Positions 15,990-24,294 of a stretch of DNA of 34,079 nt are shown here, in pieces. How positions within the stretch are numbered: position 1 is the first letter of the stretch; each line of letters starts with the position of its first letter. The stretch comes from Clostridiales bacterium (GTDB lineage: Bacteria; Bacillota; Clostridia; Christensenellales; CAG-138), in assembly GCA_004557245.1 (NCBI GenBank), contig SFEL01000024.1:1-34079 (forward strand). Reading direction: 5' to 3'. The notes beneath the pieces were generated by a model that saw only the letters and a program-made list of their open reading frames with translations, had not been told where the DNA came from and ran no database searches. A program made the position numbers and the translations under genes.

Positions 15990-16346
15990 TTATTGGATTT
16001 TCAGGCAGTTCTCCCACTCGGCTTCTTTGAAGCCGACCAGCACGAAATCATCGCTCACCAGCAGCGGACGCTTGACCAGCATCCCGTCTGCCACAAGGAG
16101 CTTCAGCATCTCGTCCTCGTTCATGGTGGGGAGCTTATCCTTCAACGCCATGGATTTATAGAGGAGGCCACTTGTGTTGAAGAATTTCTTGAGCGGCGGC
16201 CCACTGCGCTGATGCCACGCAGACAGCTCTTCATAAGTAGGATTTTCCATTTTGATGTCCCGGAATGTATAGGAAATGCCGTTCTCGTCCAGCCACTTCT
16301 GCGCCTTCTGGCAGGTGGTGCATTTGGGGTAGCAGATAAAGGTCAT
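15990..16346 (-). CDS. ArsC/Spx-family thioredoxin-fold protein
   Basis: A 118-aa protein of the arsenate reductase-like family. It has an N-terminal beta strand, then CTTC (C9/C12) as the redox CxxC, FNTSG and the family's GMLVKRPLL segment preceding a C-terminal helix. No arsenic-resistance genes are nearby, so true arsenate reduction is doubtful; an Spx/YffB-like redox role is as likely. It lies 24 bases after the PD-(D/E)XK gene and 78 bases before the VWA gene. Confidence 0.88.
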   Translation of the reverse strand: MTFICYPKCTTCQKAQKWLDENGISYTFRDIKMENPTYEELSAWHQRSGPPLKKFFNTSGLLYKSMALKDKLPTMNEDEMLKLLVADGMLVKRPLLVSDDFVLVGFKEAEWENCLKIQ

Positions 16347-16370
16347 GGTGTTACGCTCCTGATTGATATA

Positions 16371-17369
16371 TTACTTTTCGCGGGTTGTTTCCGCATAGAA
16401 AGCCATCAGACGTTCTTTGTCAATTTGCTTCGCCGCCGCACACAGTCTTGAAATCAAGCGCAGGTGCTCCTCAACGGTATCGATCTGCTTTTCAAACGGT
16501 GCCTGCCAATCCAGACACTTCGGGGCAATCAGCCTTAGAACGGCAGAATTGCCCGCTGTATGCACGCTGAACCGCGGATCGTACTGCTCCCCCAGCATAT
16601 CTTTCAGCAACTCCTCCAGCTGTTCATGATAAGCGGCGAGTCCGCTGAATGTCAGATCAATATAGCTGTATTCCACGCCCTTCATAGTGGTCTTATGGTG
16701 AATATAAACTTGTTTCATGTCAAGGCTGGTTTTATAGGTCGGCCAATCTCCGTTTCTGCTTTTTTCACTGATCTTGGATTTAAGTTCGATATCTGGGTAA
16801 TGTATTTGCAGATAGCGCACATATTTCTTCCAAAAATCTGTTGCTGCCTTATCTACAACTTTCACATACGGCTTTCTGGCCTGATCGATTGCTTCGGAGA
16901 GTTGTTGATGCTTTAATTGGCTGCGGGTGTCCGAACAGGCGGCAAATAAATCTCTGCACTCTTCATATGTCACCCGGAGTGAATACTTCTCCGCGCTCTC
17001 ATTTCCTTTTATGTATTCAGCTGGGGCAATCAGAAATACATAAAAGACATCGCAGCGATCTTCTCGAACACTTTTTTCTCCGCGTTCCACATATCGCTCA
17101 TATTGTCTTGGCTGTGCGATCGCATTGATTTTGTCCTCAATCAGCAGAGAAACTCGATGTCCCTCTTTTTCAAGGTCAATGGTCAGGTCGGATTCACCCA
17201 AATCCGGATCAGCGAAGGACACTTCCTCTGAAACGACCTCATATCCTGAAAAATCAACATCTTCAATTTTTCGTAGAAAGAGCTTCAAAAAATCCTGATT
17301 TACGGCAAACTCCTCCAAAAAGAACAGATCCATGTCCCGCTCAGAAACACCATTGAATCGGAAATGCAT
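16371..17369 (-). CDS. PD-(D/E)XK nuclease-superfamily protein
   Basis: A 332-aa protein. Residues about 50-95 show the fold's core: an acidic strand (GESDLTIDL) followed by LLIEDKINA with the E-x-K pair, then QPRQYERYVERG. This resembles the PDDEXK_4 group of uncharacterised nuclease-like proteins. The C-terminal half is unrecognised. The start at 17369 follows AAGGAGG by about 12 nt. Operonic with the Sel1 gene (25-base gap) and the ArsC-like gene (24-base gap). Nuclease activity is inferred from motifs. Confidence 0.72.
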   Translation of the reverse strand: MHFRFNGVSERDMDLFFLEEFAVNQDFLKLFLRKIEDVDFSGYEVVSEEVSFADPDLGESDLTIDLEKEGHRVSLLIEDKINAIAQPRQYERYVERGEKSVREDRCDVFYVFLIAPAEYIKGNESAEKYSLRVTYEECRDLFAACSDTRSQLKHQQLSEAIDQARKPYVKVVDKAATDFWKKYVRYLQIHYPDIELKSKISEKSRNGDWPTYKTSLDMKQVYIHHKTTMKGVEYSYIDLTFSGLAAYHEQLEELLKDMLGEQYDPRFSVHTAGNSAVLRLIAPKCLDWQAPFEKQIDTVEEHLRLISRLCAAAKQIDKERLMAFYAETTREK

Positions 17370-17394
17370 AGAATTTCTCTTCCTCCTTCGGATA

Positions 17395-18252
17395 TTACGG
17401 CAGAGTCCCCCTCTCACATGACGGATCTTCCAACCGCTTCAGTGCGGCTGCTGCGTGCTGTTCACCGTGCTCTGCCGCGCAACGATAGTAGTTTTTGGCA
17501 ATGGCAATATCCTGCGCGACTCCCTGTCCCACCTCATAGCAGTATCCGAGGTTCGCACAAGCAAGGGCATCTCCCAGCTTCGCCGCCTGCTTGTAGTAAT
17601 CGAACGCAGCATGGTAATCCTTTGGGACACCGTATCCTTGCGCATACAATGTGCCCAATTGGCAGATGCAATACATATCGTTCTCCAGTGCACCGATTCT
17701 ATAATACTCCCGCGCCTTTTGATAGTCTTGCTCTACAGCGTCGCCATTCTGATAATAGAGTCCCATGTAAAAAGCTGCACCGTGGTATCCACGCGCATAG
17801 AGATTCGAGAAAATGGAAAACGCCTTTTTGCGGTTTTGACGGATCCCTCGACCATGGTGCAGCATATTGGCGTAATTGAACAGTCCCTTTTCATCGCCGT
17901 TATCGGCGGCTTTCCGATACCAGTAAACAGCCTGTTTATCATCCTGTTCTTCCGCAAACTCATAATAGTTTCCGAGGTTTACCATTGCTATGCTATTCCC
18001 GCGCTCCGCCGCATTGCGGAACAGGGCGAGCGCTTTTTCAGTGTCCTGTGCAACACCCTTCCCCTTGAGAAACATCCATCCGAGATTATTTGCCGCAAGC
18101 CCGCCATCCGGACACGCCGCGGCAGCATCATAGGCTCGTACAGCCATGAGGGGATCTTGACGAAAGCTCCCTCCGCATTCCAATTCATAACCGATTCGGG
18201 TCAAGAGCTCCGCATCGACATGATTCGGGTCAATTTCCAATATCAGTTTCAT
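17395..18252 (-). CDS. Sel1-repeat (SLR/TPR-like) protein
   Basis: A 285-aa protein built of about six Sel1-like repeats, each with the pattern A..LG..Y..G.GV..D...A...Y..AA..G (for example LGTLYAQGYGVPKDYHAAF and LGYCYEVGQGVAQD). Such solenoids bind protein partners. No signal peptide is seen. The start at the ATG at 18252 follows AAGGAGG by 8 nt; a GTG at 18270 upstream would include the RBS. Fourteen bases after the unknown 371-aa gene. Confidence 0.88.
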   Translation of the reverse strand: MKLILEIDPNHVDAELLTRIGYELECGGSFRQDPLMAVRAYDAAAACPDGGLAANNLGWMFLKGKGVAQDTEKALALFRNAAERGNSIAMVNLGNYYEFAEEQDDKQAVYWYRKAADNGDEKGLFNYANMLHHGRGIRQNRKKAFSIFSNLYARGYHGAAFYMGLYYQNGDAVEQDYQKAREYYRIGALENDMYCICQLGTLYAQGYGVPKDYHAAFDYYKQAAKLGDALACANLGYCYEVGQGVAQDIAIAKNYYRCAAEHGEQHAAAALKRLEDPSCERGTLP

Positions 18253-18266
18253 CGGTGCTTCCTCCT

Positions 18267-19382
18267 TCACGCCTTGGACAGTTTTTCCAGTTCTTTTTCA
18301 AGACGCTCTTTTTTATCAGCAAGCGATTCATATTCGGTGAATGCCGCAATCACCGTTTGATTGTCCTCAAAAGAGGGGTGCTGAAAAAACTTCTGATGTA
18401 AATGGTATTCCTTTTGGCACGCAGCAAACTGAACGGTGATGTGATTGATTTTTTGATCGATCACATGTCCGACTCCGTATTTTCCTGCATAGACTTCAAC
18501 ATTCATGAGAGAAATTACCTGAAACGGTTCCATTTGAACGTCCAACTCATGGATTGCCGCCCTTATAGAGGCGATTTTTTCCGCAGCCTCCTGCTGTCGC
18601 TGCTTTTCCTTCTGCTCCTGGCGATACTCTCTTATACAAGCAGCCTTGTCCTTGTAGTCCATGCCCGCATAAAGATCATACGCACGGGCGCAGTACATCA
18701 GGTCAAAGGTCAAAAGATGCAGCTTTTTATCAGGATAGTACATAGCCGGATGCTCCTGTATTCTTTGCTCGACCTTATCAAGAAGAGAGCGCTGGCCGCG
18801 CAGCTCGTCAGCCACAGCATCGCATAGGATGTAGTAGTTTTTCAGGCAAAAGGACTTTCCACTGCCGATATCCAGTCCAAACTCCATGTGCTTTGCAAAT
18901 TCTTCCGCCTCGCTGTATCGATAGATATAGTTGTCATCAGGCTTGAGCAGTGTCAGATAGCATAGCGCCGCATGACGGTCCTGCTTGTATTTGAAGGAGG
19001 CAGGGAAGGTTTCTCTGCACAGACGATCCATCCCGTCAAGAAAGCGCTCTACATTATCCTGCCGGATGTCAATGTCTCCGCCATCCGGTGCCAACAGCAC
19101 CTTGCGGAACAGGTATTCTACTTCATCAGGGCGCTTTTCCGCAATTTTCACAACACCGCTCGACGGACAGACATAGGCGTTGTCGATCAGCACGGAGCAC
19201 TTCTTTCTCGCGTCCGCAAATAGTTCCGGAAACGACCGCTCATTTGCCTTCGGAGCGAGCCAGACATTCTGAAAGTGCTGTACCGCGTTCCACTTGAAAA
19301 TCTCGTCATGCGCTTGATCGTTGAAGTAGTCGTAGTTTTCTTCATATTTGCGGATCACTTCCCGCAATTTTTCTATATTCAT
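18267..19382 (-). CDS. Unknown 371-aa protein with coiled-coil and C-terminal barrel-like motif
   Basis: Not recognised as a named family. The first 220 residues are mixed alpha/beta with conserved-looking acidic segments (DGGDIDIRQDNVERFLDG). Residues about 245-290 are Gln/Glu/Lys-rich and probably coiled coil (YRQEQKEKQRQQEAAEK). Residues about 305-350 resemble the small barrel motif seen in many Clostridia proteins (YGVGHVIDQKINHITVQF followed by an aromatic-rich strand). It ends in a Lys/Glu-rich helix. It lies 26 bases after the macro gene and 14 bases before the Sel1 gene, so it is part of the same operon. Confidence 0.72.
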   Translation of the reverse strand: MNIEKLREVIRKYEENYDYFNDQAHDEIFKWNAVQHFQNVWLAPKANERSFPELFADARKKCSVLIDNAYVCPSSGVVKIAEKRPDEVEYLFRKVLLAPDGGDIDIRQDNVERFLDGMDRLCRETFPASFKYKQDRHAALCYLTLLKPDDNYIYRYSEAEEFAKHMEFGLDIGSGKSFCLKNYYILCDAVADELRGQRSLLDKVEQRIQEHPAMYYPDKKLHLLTFDLMYCARAYDLYAGMDYKDKAACIREYRQEQKEKQRQQEAAEKIASIRAAIHELDVQMEPFQVISLMNVEVYAGKYGVGHVIDQKINHITVQFAACQKEYHLHQKFFQHPSFEDNQTVIAAFTEYESLADKKERLEKELEKLSKA

Positions 19383-19408
19383 TGCAAATCCTCCCCAGTT
19401 TTCGCTTT

Positions 19409-20279
19409 TTACGCCCCCAGCAAACTCTGGTCGAACGCGAACAGCGCCTCGTTGATCTTGAAAATGTCGTAGTCCCGCTGCATGATGAAATACTCGATGA
19501 TGACGTCAAACTTGCTGCTGGGGCTGAGGGCGTAGCCCGCCCGGGCGATGAGGTCGCGGGTCTCCGGCAGGCTCAGCTCCAGCGCGATGGCGAAGGCCAC
19601 CGCCGTGGGCTTGGAGGGCTTGTAGTCCGGGTTGTTGCGGTTGTAAACCTCGGTGTCCTTTTTGCCGCTGCGGTCGATGAGCTTCAGCAGCGTCTCCGAA
19701 AACCCGGCGTCCAAATGCGCCAGCGCCTCGTCCAGCCCGGAGGCCGCCATGGGCACGTCCTCGTAGGCAGTCAGCATCCGGCTTTCGACGACGCCCATCC
19801 GGCGCATCCGCTCCCGGCGGGAATCGGTGTGGGCATCCACATAGTGGTCGTCGATGTAGGCGGCGATGTCCGCGAACAGCTTGTTGCCGATCTGGTACGC
19901 CGCGCGGTCGAAAATGACGATGTACACCGTCATGTCGTTCTCTGCGAGGAATTCGCTGACGGTATCCACCGCTACGCGGAGCGCCTGATCCTTGGGATAG
20001 CCAAAAACGCCGGAGGAGATCAGCGGAAAAGCCACCGTTTCGCAGCCGCGCTCCTTCGCCAGCGCCAGGCTCGTCCGATAGCAGGAGGCGAGCTGCTCCC
20101 GCTCGCCATGCCCGCCGCCTCGCCACACAGGCCCCACAGTGTGAATCACATACCGGCAGGGGAGACGATAGGCTTTTGTGATCTTGGCGTCGCCGGTTTT
20201 GCAGCCGCCAAGCCGTCGGCACTCGGCCAGCAGCTCCGGCCCCGCCGCTGATGTCATTGCGAACAATGATAAGGGGCAT
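19409..20279 (-). pseudogene. Macro-domain protein with N-terminal deletion/frameshift and a second in-frame deletion
   Basis: The native ATG at 20279 (after GGGAGGTG) encodes MPLIIVRNDI, the usual start of this family. Then about 30-35 codons that should hold the ADP-ribose-binding loop (DAIVNAAN..., GGGGVDG) are missing. The sequence resumes at about 20248 in another frame with AAGPELLAECRRLGGC, and continues with macro motifs HTVGPVW and FPLISSGVFGYP. A second gap lies at about 19636: VYNR joins NNPDYKPSKP directly, where relatives carry about 12 residues of a helix-turn-helix-like segment. Translation could restart at the ATG at 20257 (MTSAAGPELL), but the product would lack the substrate loop. 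First gene of the ADP-ribose-linked operon. Missing parts are judged from recalled homologues. Confidence 0.75.
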
Positions 20280-20318
20280 GGTGCACCTCCCAAAGACCGT
20301 AGTACCCTTTATTTTAGC

Positions 20319-20347
20319 ATTTTAGCACAGGGTTCCCCGCTTGTCCA
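20319..20347 (-). promoter_or_regulatory. Promoter of the macro-to-GIY-YIG operon
   Basis: On the minus strand: TGGACA (20342-20347), 17-bp spacer, TAAAAT (20319-20324), 40 bases before the ATG. The -10 lies in a tandem GCTAAAAT repeat. It is the only strong promoter seen for the eight-gene run. The remainder of 20280-20463 holds a run of nine G residues and no gene. Confidence 0.7.
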
Positions 20348-20463
20348 TCCAAAGCCGGGGGGGGGTTCGCGGGCCTTTTCTCCCAAAGACTTTGTGCGGC
20401 GGCGGTTTTTGCCTGTGGTTTGACTTCGACACATGGGCCGAGCATTTGACAACAAGACCCCGT

Positions 20464-21095
20464 TTAGCATTTTTTGCTTGGGAGAGAGTTTCTGTGTATC
20501 CTGCACTTTTCTTTTGGGAGGTCTTTGCGATACCAGGTTATGGTCACATTCCTGTTCGGCGTGGCGTCCGCCGTATGTGAGCTGGGCCGCATTGTGCTGA
20601 CACTGTTCTCCCTGACCCTGTTCATCGACGGGCAGACGGTACACTGGTACTGTGAGCCATACAGGTCATTTGTCTGGATGGAGACTTGAACACCACGGGC
20701 CATTAACTCGTGGACGCAGAGCCGATGCCCGACATCCTGGCTCAATTCCAGTATAACACGAAACACTTCTTCCGGCGTTTGCAGGTCAGCAGTACAGGCA
20801 ATTCCGTTGCCCGATGGACTTGACGGGCCAGCTTAGAATGCTTGAGATACTGGTCGTACTGGGGCGGCACAACGACTAGTCCTGGGCAAAGCTGCCGAGA
20901 TTCCCAATTCACCATACCCGTTTTCACTCCGGCTTTCTTGGCCAAGTCTGATTTGACCAAGACGATACCATGACGTTCTTCGGCCGATCCGCACACCGCG
21001 ACAGGTTTTCCTTTGAGCCTTGGGTTAAGCATCATTTCAACGGATGCATAGAAGGAGTTCATGTCGCTGTGTAGGATGACACGCTCATTATCCAT
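20464..21095 (-). pseudogene. Y-family DNA polymerase (DinB/UmuC-like) with large internal deletion
   Basis: The ATG at 21095 (after GAGGTG) encodes an N-terminal fragment of about 75 residues with Y-polymerase motifs: ILHSDMNSFYASVE (catalytic Asp), GKPVAVCGS, RHGIVLVKSDLAKKAGVKTGM and CPGLVVVPPQYDQYLKHSKLAR. It then runs into a segment with clear C-terminal family sequence in a different frame (NGIACTADLQTPEEVFRVIL, then VHELMARGVQVSIQTNDLYG, to about base 20635). Roughly 150 residues, including the second catalytic carboxylates and the helix-hairpin-helix, are missing, and a further one-base shift lies within KSIG/NGIA. Cannot be functional. The stretch from 20464 to 20635 continues the frame without recognisable family sequence. 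Confidence 0.8.
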
Positions 21096-21152
21096 GCGTT
21101 TTCACCTCTGATTTTGCTCGTGTGCCTCTATCATGAATGGACTATTTAGCAG

Positions 21153-21979
21153 ATGAGAAAAAATCGAAATCTTTTGCTGCTCCCAGTCTTTATTGCTGCT
21201 GTGATTATGGCGCTGCCTTTGCTGTGGATGTTGCTTACCTCTTTGAAGGGCAATGAAGAGATTGTTTCCGGAATTCCATCCCTGCTGCCTCAAACGGTTA
21301 CGCTGGAACAATACGATGCGGTCTTATTTCAAGATGTTCCCTTTTTTACACTGTTGAAAAACAGTCTAATCGTTGCGTGCGGCAGCAGCCTGATTGCCAT
21401 TTTGTTCGGGAATTTAGCAGCGTACGGTTTTTCTAGATATATGCCAAAACATGGGAACGGTATTTTGACGCTGTTTCTTATTGCACAGCTGTTTCCCTCT
21501 GTGATGTTGACGGTTCCCTTTTATTCGCTTATGGCAGATGCGAAGCTGCTCAATAGCTATTTTTCTCTGATTGTGGCGAACACAAGTCTGGCTCTGCCCT
21601 ATGCAACCTATATGATGAAGGGCTATTATGACAATTTGCCAAAAGACTTAGAAAATGCAGCTTGTCTAGACGGATGTACGCGGTTTCAGGCATATTATAG
21701 GATTTGTGTGCCGCTTTGCTCTACAGGTTCCATTGCTACGTTCTTTATGGCGTTTATTATTTCATGGGATGAGTATGTTCTTGCGTTGTCTTTGGTTACA
21801 AAGGAGCATCTAACCACCCTTCCTATTGGAATTGTTAAGGCGTTTGTTGGGCAATTTTCGATTCGGTGGGTGAGCTGATGGCCTCGGGAGTGCTTTTAGC
21901 AGTCCCTCCTCTGGTTATTTTTACTTTGCTCAACAAGTATTTCGTTGCGGGGCAGGTATCTGGCGCAATAAAAGAGTGA
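21153..21979 (+). pseudogene. Carbohydrate ABC transporter permease (MalG type), frameshifted and orphan
   Basis: Six membrane segments and the inner-membrane ABC coupling (EAA) motif (ENAACLDGCTRFQAYYRICVP) identify a MalG/UgpE-type permease. The first frame stops at 21878 after FSIRWVS. Reading one base over gives GELMASGVLLAVPPLVIFTLL and NKYFVAGQVSGAIKE, the expected MalG C-terminus, to a TGA at 21979. One G lost from a TGGGG run near 21868 explains this. No binding protein, partner permease or ATPase is nearby, so this is the remnant of a sugar operon; a sequencing error is the alternative for the frameshift alone. AT-richer than the genes on its left. Confidence 0.82.
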
Positions 21980-22003
21980 TAAATTAGTGGTACAATTTCA
22001 ACA

Positions 22004-22043
22004 AAAGGCCGTCGCCTAGGGCTTGCGTTAGGCGGCGGTCTTT
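22004..22043 (+). terminator. Terminator after the permease remnant
   Basis: 15-bp stem (AAAGGCCGTCGCCTA with TAGGCGGCGGTCTTT, two G-U type pairs) followed by GATTTTAAATTT on the plus strand. Lies 25 bases past the reconstructed permease stop. Confidence 0.7.
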
Positions 22044-22125
22044 GATTTTAAATTTCGTATTTGAGATTCGACGATGCACCATCATCTGCGGTCAAGCTGC
22101 ACTTTTTGAGCGGCGTACGCAGAGG

Positions 22126-22156
22126 CTCAGATAGAGTTTTAACAGCTCTATCTGAG
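22126..22156 (-). terminator. Hairpin downstream of the wHTH/PD-(D/E)XK gene
   Basis: Perfect 11-bp stem CTCAGATAGAG/CTCTATCTGAG with a 9-nt loop, 35 bases beyond the stop of the minus-strand gene at 22191. No strong T-run follows on either strand. Confidence 0.5.
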
Positions 22157-22190
22157 TCCTTTATCCATGACGTAAAATAGTAAGCAACGT

Positions 22191-23684
22191 CTACTTTAAA
22201 TGCTTTTTAATTGTTTTTTCAAGCGGTGCTTGAAAATGTTGTTGCAAAACCTCTACCACCGGTTGCACTTTGTGTTCCTTGGCCATATCAATGATCTGAC
22301 TTTTGTCGAAAAACTCGATTTTATACTTTCGGGTGCGAGTTGCTGCTGAAGTTAATAAGGAAGTTGCCTCTGGTGTAAATCCTCCCAATGACCACAACTG
22401 GAACTTCAATTTTTGCCCATCTTGGTACCGACTCAATGCCCAAGTTCTAATGCGGTGAATCGTCTGAGACAACCACTTTTCAACATAGATGTGGTCAAGA
22501 GCAGACTGTGTTGCTTTACATTCAACAATAATGATTTCGCCATCGCGTTCAACCAAAACGTCGATTTCGTTTTTATCATTTGAATCAGGGATTTGTATTA
22601 GCTTTCTGATTTCCAAATAACGGTAACCGATGTGCTGATAGTAGTATCCAACAAGGAGTTCAAACATATCTCCGATAATATCATTATACCGGCCTTCTGC
22701 CTTTGCGATTTCGCTGAATAGCGTTTCAATTTTTCCTGGGTTCTTGGAAATAATTGCGCTGGAGTGTGAAAATACACTAACAATTTCCGCTAACAGCTCG
22801 GCATACTTTTCATCAAATACATTTTTTATGAGGGCTACCATCACTTTGTTTTCTTTCAACACCATCAATGCTTCCCGAGTTATATTTTCAACCAAGAACA
22901 CAGGCATAAATGCAGGTAGTTTTTTAAAGGTTCGGATCACAGAGAGCTTATCCAGAAAAAAATTGATGTCTTCCTCCGTGGCCGTACGTCCATAAAAGAT
23001 ATCCGCCACAACAAAACCCGGCCGAATTTCCTCGGTATCATATAGAGGTTGAATGTATGCAGGGGCTGTTAGCGCCCACTGAAAGTTTGCAAATTCCGCC
23101 GATGCAGAAAGCACTTTGGCTGAACCATAACCGATTAAGTTAATGTTCTGCGCCCAAGATGCAAAGTCGTTCACAACTTGTTTCTTTACGGTTTCAAGAC
23201 CTGCTGCGCGGGCGATACTGCGATTTTGTATAGAGACCCATTCGGCAAGCATCCAATGTGTCTCATTATACTCTACGATAATACCGCACTTCAGCAAATC
23301 GTCAATCACTCTCTGGTGGAGCTTGTGCCCTTTTACATTCTTGATCGGGGATGATACCAGAGAAGGCAAAATGCTCTTGGCCACAAAGCCATTTTGAGAC
23401 TGAAATGCACAGATATAGATCCAGTTAATTTTGGATGACCGCTTTATGGCATCTATTAAGCGCTTAATATAGCGGTTAGACATATATTGGCTCTCAAGAT
23501 AAAAGAATTTCTGATTCTTATCAAACGAAAGGGTGCATATCTTATTGACCGGTTTTTTTGCGCGCGATAGGGCTTGGCGCGCCGCCGTGTTGGAAACCCC
23601 ATATTCCTGTTCAAATTTTCTGGCAAGCTCGCCAGAAAGCATCGGGCCATATTTATTTAAAAGCGTCACAACCTTTTGAGACAT
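22191..23684 (-). CDS. Winged-helix plus PD-(D/E)XK endonuclease-like protein, candidate defence gene
   Basis: A 497-aa protein. Residues 1-65 look like a winged helix-turn-helix (LLNKYGPMLSGELARKFEQEYG followed by AARQALSRAKK). Residues about 340-392 form a restriction-type PD-(D/E)XK core: GDMFELLVGYYY helix, then NEIDVLVERDGEIIIVECKAT with D375 and E388-x-K390. The middle is unrecognised. Start at the ATG at 23684, 8 nt after GGAGG. The gene stands alone and low-GC, next to a tRNA-Pro attachment site, which is the typical setting of single-gene restriction or anti-phage cargo. Cleavage activity is inferred from motifs only. Confidence 0.75.
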   Translation of the reverse strand: MSQKVVTLLNKYGPMLSGELARKFEQEYGVSNTAARQALSRAKKPVNKICTLSFDKNQKFFYLESQYMSNRYIKRLIDAIKRSSKINWIYICAFQSQNGFVAKSILPSLVSSPIKNVKGHKLHQRVIDDLLKCGIIVEYNETHWMLAEWVSIQNRSIARAAGLETVKKQVVNDFASWAQNINLIGYGSAKVLSASAEFANFQWALTAPAYIQPLYDTEEIRPGFVVADIFYGRTATEEDINFFLDKLSVIRTFKKLPAFMPVFLVENITREALMVLKENKVMVALIKNVFDEKYAELLAEIVSVFSHSSAIISKNPGKIETLFSEIAKAEGRYNDIIGDMFELLVGYYYQHIGYRYLEIRKLIQIPDSNDKNEIDVLVERDGEIIIVECKATQSALDHIYVEKWLSQTIHRIRTWALSRYQDGQKLKFQLWSLGGFTPEATSLLTSAATRTRKYKIEFFDKSQIIDMAKEHKVQPVVEVLQQHFQAPLEKTIKKHLK

Positions 23685-24211
23685 ACACACATACCTCCAT
23701 TGGAAGATGTCACACTGCACTATTTATAATAAATAACTAATTGCTTGCGCAGATTTTTTGATGTTCATAAATCCACTGAAATCAAATGGGTTTTCTGTGT
23801 CCATAACCCTCACTTCAGAGAAACATGTCACACGGCATTTTTAGCATATAACAATTGGGTAGAAAAAGCAATCCTCTTATATGTTCTTGAAGAATCCATT
23901 TTCGCTATTTCTTTGTTTATTCCCCCGTTTATTGCCCCGCAAACTTTGAGCTGTCACCCACGCAGAAACGACTTGCATAACACCCTCCTCAGAGTTACAA
24001 TGCAGCCAACAGCAACGAGAAACGCTTCCCGTCCGGCACCGGTGAATGTTCACCGAGAATTGGGCGGGAAGCGTTTTTGACCACATAGATTACCACAGAC
24101 GGCGCTGGAACACCCGGAAACAGCGGAGATAAGAGCGTCAAAGAGTAAGTAAAACAAATAGAAAATGGCCGAAAACCGCTATAAACGAGCAGAAAAAGTA
24201 TTCCCGATAGG
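23685..24211. other. Gene-free stretch left of the tRNA-Pro fragment
   Basis: AT-rich upstream region of the wHTH/PD-(D/E)XK gene (possible minus-strand -10 TATTAT near 23727-23732, no convincing -35), one large hairpin and no supportable gene. Reading frames here cross the hairpin and lack ribosome sites. TATTTCTTTGTTTAT (23906-23920) recurs exactly at 33502-33516, also before a tRNA-Pro fragment. GCCGAAAACCGC (24168-24179) recurs at 24388-24399 on the other side of the tRNA fragment, and TTGACCACAT occurs at about 24078 and 24324. Confidence 0.55.
24020..24078 (+). terminator. Large compound hairpin with T-run
   Basis: Outer 12-bp stem AAACGCTTCCCG/CGGGAAGCGTTT (24020-24031 with 24065-24076) encloses an inner perfect stem CGGTGAA/TTCACCG with a 2-nt loop. 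TTTTT follows on the plus strand. No gene is recognised directly upstream on that strand, so it may close a short RNA or belong to the element's end. Confidence 0.6.
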
Positions 24212-24256
24212 TTTGGGAGCAGGATGCCGCAGGTTCGAATCCTGTCACTCGGACCA
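24212..24256 (+). other. 3' half of tRNA-Pro(UGG); attachment site (left)
   Basis: Reads as a tRNA from the anticodon loop onward: loop TTTGGGA (anticodon TGG), 3' anticodon stem GCAGG, variable ATGCC, T-arm GCAGG-TTCGAAT-CCTGT, acceptor CACTCGG, discriminator A and CCA. The 5' half is absent: the bases preceding the loop do not pair with GCAGG. A displaced 3' half followed by a terminator is what a tRNA-targeting integrase leaves at the distal end of an insertion. An intact copy is expected to the left, outside the window. Confidence 0.85.
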
Positions 24257-24264
24257 CCTTTCCC

Positions 24265-24294
24265 AGAAAAACCGCCTTTTTAGGCGGTTTTTCT
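24265..24294 (+). terminator. Terminator of the left tRNA-Pro fragment
   Basis: Perfect 12-bp stem AGAAAAACCGCC/GGCGGTTTTTCT with loop TTTTTA, 9 bases after the CCA. Confidence 0.85.

Noticed and set aside
15990..16346. Arsenic resistance operon
   Set aside because: Only an ArsC/Spx-like protein is present; there is no ArsR, ArsB or ArsA nearby, so an arsenic role is not supported.
23745..24080. 111-codon plus-strand frame left of the tRNA fragment
   Set aside because: No RBS, crosses a strong hairpin terminator and has no domain character.
24212..24256. Complete tRNA-Pro gene
   Set aside because: No 5' half: the bases before the anticodon loop do not pair with the 3' anticodon stem, and no CCGAGTG acceptor strand lies upstream.
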